A stretch of DNA of 64,000 nucleotides from Halomonas sp. HL-93 (GTDB lineage: Bacteria > Pseudomonadota > Gammaproteobacteria > Pseudomonadales > Halomonadaceae), in NCBI RefSeq assembly GCF_900086985.1, contig NZ_LT593974.1, positions 3,472,001-3,536,000 of the forward strand. The letters are read 5' to 3'. Positions 25,819 to 32,496 of the stretch are shown here, piece after piece. The notes beneath the pieces were generated by a model that saw only the letters and a program-made list of their open reading frames with translations, ran no database searches and was not told where the DNA came from. How positions within the stretch are numbered: position 1 is the stretch's first letter; the number at the start of each line of letters is the position of its first letter. The position numbers and the translations under genes were made by a program.

Positions 25819-26648
25819 ATGCATTATCAAACTAGCCTGCGGGTCGGCGCTGCACAGATAAATACCGCGCTTGGCGATGTGGACCATAACCTTGAACGCC
25901 ATCTGGCGCTGATCGCCGAAGCGCAGCGTGACCAAGTGGAGCTACTGGTATTTCCCGAGCTTTCACTGACCGGCTATCGGTTGGCCAGCCGCGTCATGCA
26001 GGTAGCAATGCCGCTGGAAGACCCACGCTTTCAAACACTGGCCGACGCATGCGGCTCCATGCAGTTGGTGGTGGGCTTTGTGGAAGAGGCGAGTCCTGGT
26101 GAATATTACAACGCGCTGGCTATCTTTCAGCACGGCCAGCTCATCGCTGTGCATCAAAAGCTTAACCTGCCGACCTACGGTGGGCTTGAGGAAGGCAAGT
26201 GGTTTACCCATGGCAGCGAACTCACCCAAACCGATATTCGCCCTGGCTGGTCCGCTACCCAGCTCATTTGCGCTGACTTGTGGAACCCGGCACTTGTGCA
26301 CGCCGCCCTACCATACTCTGCGCACCGATCAACTCGGCCAGCGGCATCGTCAGCGATGACTTTTCCAACGAGGAAAACTGGGCGTTAAACACGCGCTTTT
26401 ATGCGATGACCTACGGCACGCCGGTGATTATGGCAAACCGCTTCGGGCCGGAAGGCGACAGCCATTTCTGGGGCGGCTCGCGCATTCTCGGACCGGGCGG
26501 CGAGATACTGGCGAAAGCCGACGACAAAGAAGCACTGATTGTTGCCGACTTGTCACGCACCGCGATTGCCAAGGCACGCTTCGAGCTGCCCACCCACCGC
26601 GATGCCGACACACCGCTGGTGAGAGAACTAATGGCCGGGTACCGCTAA
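25819..26648 (+). pseudogene. Nitrilase-family amidohydrolase, broken by one frameshift
   Basis: Two overlapping frames together make one carbon-nitrogen hydrolase of about 277 residues. The first frame carries the whole catalytic triad: Glu47 (VFPELSLTGY), Lys114 (VHQKLNLPTY) and Cys151 (ICADLWNPALVH). After HAAL near 26300-26310 the sense continues in another frame as PTILCAPINSASGIVSDDF and on to a normal C-terminus at 26648. The length is one base short of a whole number of codons, so a single lost base fits. The lesion is at a short C-run. If real, the product ends soon after the catalytic Cys and should be inactive; an assembly error is the other reading. The ATG at 25819 follows GGGGGAG; an ATG at 25807 is possible. 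The family acts on nitriles, N-carbamoyl compounds or linear amides. Confidence 0.8.
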
Positions 26649-26670
26649 CAGCCGGCTTGGCTATTGACGC

Positions 26671-27948
26671 TTAGCGTCCAAGCAAGGCGTCGTTAAACGG
26701 ATAGCGGGAAAGCCGCTCAATGCCGGTCTCGGTGATCAGCACTTCCTCTTCCAGCTTGACGCCATCGGCGGCACCCACCTCGCCAATGTAGCTTTCCACC
26801 GAGACCACCATCCCGGGCTCCAGAACACCGTCCTTGGAGAAGCGATCAAAATCCATATGGTGGGCGACCAGCGGGGTCTCACCGTGCATGCCCACCCCGT
26901 GAATGATCGACGGGTAACGGCGGTCAATAAAGCGCTCGGGGATTTTCCAGGCCTTCTCAGCGATTTCACGGTAGCTGATACCGGGTTTGAGCAAGCCCAT
27001 GTTGTGGTGCACCTGGTCGTAAGCCATACGATATATTTCGCGCTGGTAGGCCGTTGGCTTGCCCGGCCCGACATGGAAGGTGCGCGAGAAATCTGAGTAA
27101 TAGCCATGGCAACCGATGGTATCGGTATCCAGCGCCACCAGCTCGCCAGGGCGAATCTTACGGTCGCTGGCTTCGTTGAACCAGGGATTGGTGCGCGGCC
27201 CCGAGGACAGCAAGCGGGTTTCGATAAACTCACCGCCGCCTCGGATCACCTCACCGTACATGATCGCGAACAGCTCGTTCTCGGTAATCCCAGGTTTAAT
27301 TGCCGCTTCGACTTCCGCCACGGCGGCTTCACTGGCAGCCATCGACTGCGCCAAACAAGCAATTTCCTCGGGTGTTTTGATGCGCCGACAGTGCAACGTG
27401 TCCTGCATGCAGTCATAAACATCCAGCCCCTGCGCTTCTAATGCCCGCGCCAGGTTCAGCGCGCAGCGATCCAACCCAACCTTTTTGTTGCCCTTACCGT
27501 GCTCTTTGACCAACTCGGCAATTTCCACGCCGAAAGGATCGGACGACATACCGTCGCGCTGGTTAACGGCCGACCACACTACCTTGGAGGTTCGCGCCTC
27601 ATCGATGGTCTCAAGCCAGGTTGAGACATGGGCGCTACCAGGGTATTCAAACAGAATAATCGGCCCTTCCAGCGGCACGTATACGTACCGCGTGGAGTTG
27701 CGCAAAAAGTAGCCGAACATGTTGCGCGACCCGGTCGCATAACGCTGATTGTTCGGGTCAAACAGCACCAGCGCCGCGTACCCTTCCTCCGCCATCATGG
27801 CACGCAGGCGCTCCAAACGCCCGGCACGTAGCTGCTTGGGGTCAAACGCGGTGGGGATGCTATCGCCGTTGGCCATCGGCGCTGACGGAACGACTGGAAT
27901 GTTGTCCGGCTCGTTATCGGTGAGGCTTTCGCTTTCAACAATGCTCAT
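26671..27948 (-). CDS. M24 metallohydrolase-fold enzyme, DddP-like
   Basis: A 425-residue protein with a creatinase-like N-terminal domain (about 40-190) and a pita-bread catalytic domain. It resembles DddP, the M24-fold DMSP lyase. All six DddP metal ligands, as I remember them, have partners at a constant offset of 21: Asp274, Asp276, Asp286, His350, Glu385 and Glu400, and Tyr345 matches the DddP Tyr366. The proposed catalytic Asp377 of DddP is Gly356 here (HGVGMHGETP). So it is probably not a DMSP lyase, and may cleave a C-N bond as creatinase, proline peptidases or ectoine hydrolase do. It lies 48 bases behind the oxygenase gene on the same strand and convergent with the nitrilase. An acidic, disordered N-terminal 30 residues is unusual for M24. 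Confidence 0.8.
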   Translation of the reverse strand: MSIVESESLTDNEPDNIPVVPSAPMANGDSIPTAFDPKQLRAGRLERLRAMMAEEGYAALVLFDPNNQRYATGSRNMFGYFLRNSTRYVYVPLEGPIILFEYPGSAHVSTWLETIDEARTSKVVWSAVNQRDGMSSDPFGVEIAELVKEHGKGNKKVGLDRCALNLARALEAQGLDVYDCMQDTLHCRRIKTPEEIACLAQSMAASEAAVAEVEAAIKPGITENELFAIMYGEVIRGGGEFIETRLLSSGPRTNPWFNEASDRKIRPGELVALDTDTIGCHGYYSDFSRTFHVGPGKPTAYQREIYRMAYDQVHHNMGLLKPGISYREIAEKAWKIPERFIDRRYPSIIHGVGMHGETPLVAHHMDFDRFSKDGVLEPGMVVSVESYIGEVGAADGVKLEEEVLITETGIERLSRYPFNDALLGR

Positions 27949-27996
27949 GAATATCTCGCGTTAGGAGTGGGTAGCCGTTGTAAAGACGACATGGCG

Positions 27997-28878
27997 TTAA
28001 TCCGCCAGGCTATCGCTGCGCTGCATGCCGTCTTTCAGCAGTTGTTCATGCACTGGCGCCATGCGGCCGAAGATGCGCTGGGCACGCTCGGGCCGACCCA
28101 CAAAACCGGGCTCTTTGGCGTAGGCGAAAATTACCGTATGGCGCTCTTTATCTCCCTCGACCGGCGTTACGCGGTGGAGTGAATAACGACCAAAGAAAAT
28201 CTGCAAATCGCCCGGTTGAAGATCCAGCGCTTTCAAGCGTGAGCGATCACCATCGATGACCTTTTCCACCTCGGCGAAGTTTTCACCCTCTGGGTTGCGA
28301 ATGCCTGGTGCATACTCAAAGCGCCCCCCGGCGTGGGATTGCCGGGTCATCATGGTGACGATGAACTCGTTGGTGTCGTAATGCCATGGGTGCTGACACC
28401 CCTCGCGCAGCACGTTCACCACCAGATCCGCCAGCGGGTCGGCATATTGGTGAATCTCGTCGAGACCTACCACCGCGCCGATAAAACGCTGAAATTCTGG
28501 GTTCTCATAGACCTGACGGATAATCGTCTCACGGCCGATACGATCACCGGCGACAAAACCATTGGTACGGTCATCGAAACGGTTTTTCGGGTGAGAGGCC
28601 GGTAACGACGCGTCCCCATCGCTGTTATAGGGGTTCGTTTCGGTTTGATTGTAGTGGGCGTCCGGCGATAACCGCTCTGTTTCACGTTCCAGCCGGGCTA
28701 ATGCGGCTTCAGGGACAAAGTTTTTAAGTACCACGCAACCGTCTGCTTCCAACTGACGTTGGCAGCCGGCAATAAATGCCTTACCCGCAGGCGAAGACAA
28801 TTCATTGATCGGGTATTGTTCAAGATCAATCAGCCCCTCCAAGGCATTCGCGGGTTGTTCAGTGGCGGTTATTGACAT
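27997..28878 (-). CDS. Fe(II)/2-oxoglutarate-type oxygenase related to the BesD/HalD halogenase group
   Basis: A 293-residue cytoplasmic protein. The start ATG at 28878 follows ACAGGAG; the frame is open to 28938 but lacks a ribosome binding site there. The iron site is visible as His166-x-Asp168 (HPWHYDTNEF) and His235 (YSLHRVTPV), with an Arg (Arg246) placed to bind 2-oxoglutarate. The overall layout recalls the BesD/HalD family of amino acid halogenases, but those replace the Asp by Gly to open a halide site. Here the Asp is kept, so hydroxylation rather than halogenation is expected. Neighbouring genes suggest a substrate among amino acids or osmolyte-type amines. Confidence 0.75.
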   Translation of the reverse strand: MSITATEQPANALEGLIDLEQYPINELSSPAGKAFIAGCQRQLEADGCVVLKNFVPEAALARLERETERLSPDAHYNQTETNPYNSDGDASLPASHPKNRFDDRTNGFVAGDRIGRETIIRQVYENPEFQRFIGAVVGLDEIHQYADPLADLVVNVLREGCQHPWHYDTNEFIVTMMTRQSHAGGRFEYAPGIRNPEGENFAEVEKVIDGDRSRLKALDLQPGDLQIFFGRYSLHRVTPVEGDKERHTVIFAYAKEPGFVGRPERAQRIFGRMAPVHEQLLKDGMQRSDSLAD

Positions 28879-28965
28879 GGGGTCACGCTCCTGTCGCGTT
28901 GAAAACTCATTTGGACAGGCTAGTGAAGGGGCTTCCATAATAGAAATGAATAGTTAAGATAACAC

Positions 28966-28977
28966 CCATTTAAATGG
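28966..28977. promoter_or_regulatory. Palindrome in the oxygenase / LysR gap
   Basis: CCATTTAAATGG is a perfect 12-base palindrome, 11 bases before the LysR start and about 90 bases before the oxygenase start. An outer pair ATGAAT / ATTCAT also brackets it. LysR proteins usually bind such dyads in the gap to the gene they control divergently. Binding is inferred. Confidence 0.4.
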
Positions 28978-28987
28978 CTCATTCATC

Positions 28988-29869
28988 ATGGACACAGACC
29001 TACTGCGTGCGTTTGTCACCGTCGCAGAATGCCAGGGGTTTAGCGCGGCAGGCAAAGTGCTGCACCGAACCCAATCGGCGATGAGCTTGCAGATCAAGCG
29101 GCTAGAAGATCAGATGCACCAAGCGCTTTTCGAGCGCACCAGCCGCAGCGTATTGCTCACGGCGGCGGGCGAGCGTCTGCTGCCCTACGCTCGTCATATG
29201 CTCAAGCTGGAAGATGAAGCCAAAGATCTACTAAAGGGCGGGACCCACGGCGAGCTCATCCGCTTGGGCACCTCGGAAGAACAGGCGGCCACCTACTTGC
29301 CCGATTTGCTGCCGCGCTTTTCGACCCAGTATCCGCATATTCAGCTTGAAGTGCAGTGTGATATCAGCGACACCCTGGTCAAGCGGTTTCAGGAAGGGTT
29401 GTTGGACGTGGTGCTCTCGGTAAGGCATAAGCCTACCCAATCTGGCCACTTACTCGGCTGGGAGCCAATGGTGTGGGTCATGGCCGAACACGCCTCGCTT
29501 TCGCAATGGCAAACGCTGCCGTTGGCCCTAAATCCCGAAGGCTGCATTTTCAGGGCGCATGCGTTATCCGCCCTGGGCCGCGATGAGACGCGCTGGGAAC
29601 TGCGTTACGTCAGCCAATCCCCGACGGGCATCAACATCCCGGTACAAAATGGTTTAGCCATAACGGTTAAAACCCCGCGCAGCGTGCCACCGGGCTGCCG
29701 AATCGTGTCCGAAGAAGAAGGACTACCTCACTTGGGTCATGTCGAAATTGAACTCCACCAGCGCCCCGGGCACTCCAGTGAAGCATTTCAGGCGTTATGC
29801 AAATCCCTCGAAAATGTAGTCGCGGAGCACGATTCGATTGCCTGCCTTGGTGGCAGAGAAGTGCCTTAG
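28988..29869 (+). CDS. LysR-family transcriptional regulator
   Basis: A 293-residue LysR protein. The N-terminal helix-turn-helix is clear (LLRAFVTVAECQGFSAAGKVLHRTQSAMSLQIKRLEDQ in short, residues 5-42), followed by LFERTSRSVLLTAAGERLLPYAR. The effector domain begins near residue 90 (LIRLGTSEEQAATYLPDLL). It diverges from the oxygenase and M24 genes, so it very likely controls them in response to their substrate. The inducer is unknown. Confidence 0.92.
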   Translation: MDTDLLRAFVTVAECQGFSAAGKVLHRTQSAMSLQIKRLEDQMHQALFERTSRSVLLTAAGERLLPYARHMLKLEDEAKDLLKGGTHGELIRLGTSEEQAATYLPDLLPRFSTQYPHIQLEVQCDISDTLVKRFQEGLLDVVLSVRHKPTQSGHLLGWEPMVWVMAEHASLSQWQTLPLALNPEGCIFRAHALSALGRDETRWELRYVSQSPTGINIPVQNGLAITVKTPRSVPPGCRIVSEEEGLPHLGHVEIELHQRPGHSSEAFQALCKSLENVVAEHDSIACLGGREVP

Positions 29870-30048
29870 CACGTCGCTGGTTTTTTATTGGCCGGGATAT
29901 CAACTTGTGTGCAACGGCTGGCTGAAATTGATTGGGTCAGGTATGAAGCCAGCCGCGCAATTCGCTGTGAACAAAGATAAAGCCTCTTCTGGCTCTAACC
30001 CAGGCTATTACTGAGGTTGGGATACAGTCAGGTGCTGCATGTATGGGG

Positions 30049-30672
30049 CTAGGTATGGATTGTCTCGGTGTCTTCCCCGCCCTGGTTAAGTACTCTATGT
30101 AGCTTGGCGCGCCCCAAGTAATTGATCATCGGTAATGCCAGCAGGCTCGAAGGGGCAGTGGGTAAGGCGCCGATAGCGAGGAGTAGCATAGCGGGGATGG
30201 ACCACTGCTTTTGGCCAGGCTTGTAAGCATAAGATATCAATGCGAGTCCAGAGAGGACGAAGGCCACACAGCCCAGCAGATAGGGGTAGAGAAACTCGGC
30301 ATTATTGTGAGTGGTATATAGCAACCCACCGCCGACAACCAAAACAACATAAAGAAGAACACAGGCGACGCCGATATCCGGACTGACCTCCTGCTGGTGA
30401 ATTTCCCGCTCCTTCAGAAAGTCAAACAAAGGGGCTTGGAGCGCCCCCGCATGCTTCGTGTGAACGATTCCTTCCTTCGCACTCATCCCAAACAGCTGCT
30501 TGTTGCTGGCATTGCGGATTTCGCCAAGACCGGCTTTGCTGGGGTCATCGGTCTTGCGCCCATTCTTTGTTCTGAGTATTAGCTTTACTGCGTCATCATG
30601 GCTCACGAGCCGATCATACAACGATTGGATAAACTCAATATCAAAAGACTTTTTAAAACTTAATGGAAACAC
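30049..30672 (-). CDS. Unknown protein with three membrane segments, downstream of the T6SS effector module
   Basis: A 207-residue protein. The start is taken as the GTG at 30672, which has a perfect AAGGAGAG before it; the frame is open ten codons further but without a binding site. Residues 1-100 are hydrophilic (SFKKSFDIEFIQSLYDRLVS at the start). Three hydrophobic segments follow (about 100-190). I do not recognise the family. It is the last gene of a leftward string that begins with the type VI effector module, 60 bases after a zinc-ribbon membrane protein. A role as accessory or additional immunity protein is possible but unsupported. Confidence 0.6.
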   Translation of the reverse strand: MFPLSFKKSFDIEFIQSLYDRLVSHDDAVKLILRTKNGRKTDDPSKAGLGEIRNASNKQLFGMSAKEGIVHTKHAGALQAPLFDFLKEREIHQQEVSPDIGVACVLLYVVLVVGGGLLYTTHNNAEFLYPYLLGCVAFVLSGLALISYAYKPGQKQWSIPAMLLLAIGALPTAPSSLLALPMINYLGRAKLHRVLNQGGEDTETIHT

Positions 30673-30732
30673 GCGCTCTCTCCTTAAAAGGGTGCCGAGC
30701 ACCCAACTGTCGATTGAATAGCTAGGTTTCAG

Positions 30733-31134
30733 TTATGCGTCTGATTTCAGACTTATCGTCAGATCCGGTTGATTATCGAATAGCATTTTCAGTAAAGAAA
30801 AAGCCAAAAGTCCGACAGGCATGTAAAGCATAAAGCCGAGTCCACCGAATGAGAGGGACACGAGAAGTCCTACGATGATGTAGGGCACCATAAAAACAAA
30901 CATGACTTTCCCGAATCGCTCTTTTTTCTTCATGGCACTCGCGAGAAGATGCTTGTCCTCGGCCCCGATTGACAGCTCGCTTTCGCACTGTGGGCAAGTG
31001 GCCGTATCGGCTTTCAAAAGATCGGTAATCCACTGCGACTCCTTGCAAAAACAAGAGCTACATACGGGGCAATCAAAATCAATGTCTTCAATTAAGGCTT
31101 TGTCTTGCTTTTCAATAGGTTCTTTTTCACTCAC
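30733..31134 (-). CDS. Small zinc-ribbon membrane protein of unknown function
   Basis: A 133-residue protein with a likely GTG start at 31134 (AGAGGAG ten bases before); an ATG 16 codons upstream at 31182 has no ribosome binding site. Two cysteine pairs (CPVCSSCFC, and CPQC 30 residues on) form a probable zinc ribbon facing the cytoplasm, followed by two adjacent hydrophobic segments (about 73-117). No family recognised. It lies between a frameshifted gene and another membrane-protein gene, all on the strand of the type VI effector module. Confidence 0.6.
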   Translation of the reverse strand: MSEKEPIEKQDKALIEDIDFDCPVCSSCFCKESQWITDLLKADTATCPQCESELSIGAEDKHLLASAMKKKERFGKVMFVFMVPYIIVGLLVSLSFGGLGFMLYMPVGLLAFSLLKMLFDNQPDLTISLKSDA

Positions 31135-31202
31135 TGCTTTAGTTCTCCTCTGCTGGGTTAGTGATTCAATACCGTCGAGCATGCTGTCAGCCTGACAAGC
31201 TT

Positions 31203-31542
31203 ATTGCTTCAGGCCGAAAGTGACGCTTCCTCGCCATAGACCTCGGCTAAGATGGCAATGATCGGCCGGTTTGGCTGCAGAGCATGACGCTGTTTGACCT
31301 CTTTTGAGAGGCGCGCAAGCTCTGCGCTAGACTTGGCCCACTGTTCCTCGGGAAGGGGTTCGACCACTCATCAAGGCTCGCAGGCAGGGTCTTCTGACCG
31401 GCCTTCTGAATGGCGCGGATTTCGTGGGCAAGAGAATCGGCGACAGATAAATAACCTTGCCACCTGGAAAGGACTCAATATCATCAGCCCGGAGGGGCTG
31501 GAAGAAAGCAGGGCGCGGCAAGTCCGGTGCCTTCTGACTCAT
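31203..31542 (-). pseudogene. Small unknown gene broken by two frameshifts
   Basis: The ATG at 31542 has AAGGA before it and opens with MSQKAPDLPRPAFFQPLRA, GGKVIYLS. The sense then continues in a second frame from about 31438 (DSLAHEIRAIQKAGQKTLPA, SLDEW) and in a third from about 31361 (EPLPEEQWAKSSAELARLSK and on to EVYGEEASLSA, stop at 31203). Two single-base losses explain all three pieces and give a protein of about 113 residues. No family recognised. Either the gene is decaying or there are assembly errors. It lies about 215 bases beyond the probable immunity gene of the type VI toxin. Confidence 0.65.
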
Positions 31543-31757
31543 AACTGACGTCCTTGTCGCTTAAAAATGTTTAAGATTCCATTAACTTCTGCTAACAGAG
31601 CAATCTCAAATTGATAATCAGAGAAGTACAAGAGGGACCGAATAAGCAACCACCGGTTACGCTATTCAGCTTTACTGAGGGCCAAGAAAAAACATTAGCG
31701 GCGCTCAAACAATATCTAAAAACCCTCAACCTAACCAACTTTATACATAATAAATAC

Positions 31758-32486
31758 TTACAAATGAAACTTTTCTTCCACAATCTCAACTTCTGGAAGC
31801 CTGCTTTTAAAGAAACTTAATACATTTTCCCGTTCACCTTCCCTGCAATAAATCTCTCTAATACCCTCTGGAATTACTTCATCAAGTTCAGGATGATACC
31901 AGGGTATATTTAAGCCAATAATATCTCTTCCCGGGTAAAGGTAGATCTTATCGGTTTTTCGCCAGTCAAGTTCGTCATGACGGCTTCCTCTAGCGATTTC
32001 CTGATATCCTTTTGACGAGCCCATCATCCATGCAGCGAAGCCCATTGCCAGTGGGCCAAGGCTAGTAATGATCAGAGAAGGATCCATGATAATGAGCACT
32101 ACCACAATCGGCATTAAGATAATGGCTGACCATTTCAGAAATGGCTTCACGGCATCCATCTGGGGTTTCCAGGAACACTCTTCAGCATGTGTTTCCGTAA
32201 AGCGGTAGACAAGGATAGCGGTCTGGTGGGTCATGCTCATGGCAATCAATATGAAAAGTATGAACATCCCCCCACCAATCAAAACGGAAACTAACAACGA
32301 CTCATCAACAAGGGCCATAAAATACCCCCCCCCCAAACTAATAAGCGCAAATACGACAAACAAAGCATTCGCCGCGGGCGTATCATAATTGCGCGCCCTA
32401 ATTTGCCAGCTCATTACTGCAGGTTCATCCACATGTTCCCAGGGAATTTGGGCGATATAGTCCTGCTTGGGCTGAATAAACCACAT
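31758..32486 (-). CDS. Four-helix membrane protein, probable immunity protein for the VasX-like toxin
   Basis: A 242-residue protein with four hydrophobic segments (about 40-59, 64-85, 115-133 and 137-155) and a soluble, acidic C-terminal part. It begins ten bases after the toxin gene stops, on the same strand. In Vibrio cholerae the pore-forming toxin VasX is followed by the membrane immunity protein TsiV2, so position and topology point to the same role here. No sequence likeness to TsiV2 can be claimed from reading alone. Confidence 0.65.
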   Translation of the reverse strand: MWFIQPKQDYIAQIPWEHVDEPAVMSWQIRARNYDTPAANALFVVFALISLGGGYFMALVDESLLVSVLIGGGMFILFILIAMSMTHQTAILVYRFTETHAEECSWKPQMDAVKPFLKWSAIILMPIVVVLIIMDPSLIITSLGPLAMGFAAWMMGSSKGYQEIARGSRHDELDWRKTDKIYLYPGRDIIGLNIPWYHPELDEVIPEGIREIYCREGERENVLSFFKSRLPEVEIVEEKFHL

Positions 32487-32496
32487 AAACGTATCC

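Noticed and set aside
26671..27948. Naming the M24 gene doeA (ectoine hydrolase) or a DMSP lyase
   Set aside because: The N-terminus and motif pattern are nearer to DddP than to DoeA as I recall them, and the residue matching the DddP catalytic Asp is Gly, so neither name is supported.
30690..30704. GGGTGC-CGA-GCACCC hairpin around the first GTG of the 30049 gene
   Set aside because: That GTG has no ribosome binding site; the start ten codons later does, so the hairpin is only part of the leader and nothing more can be said.
31611..31820. Short rightward frame of 69 codons beside the immunity gene
   Set aside because: The first half looks protein-like, but there is no good ribosome binding site and its end overlaps the opposite-strand immunity gene. 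It may be a remnant; support is too weak to list.
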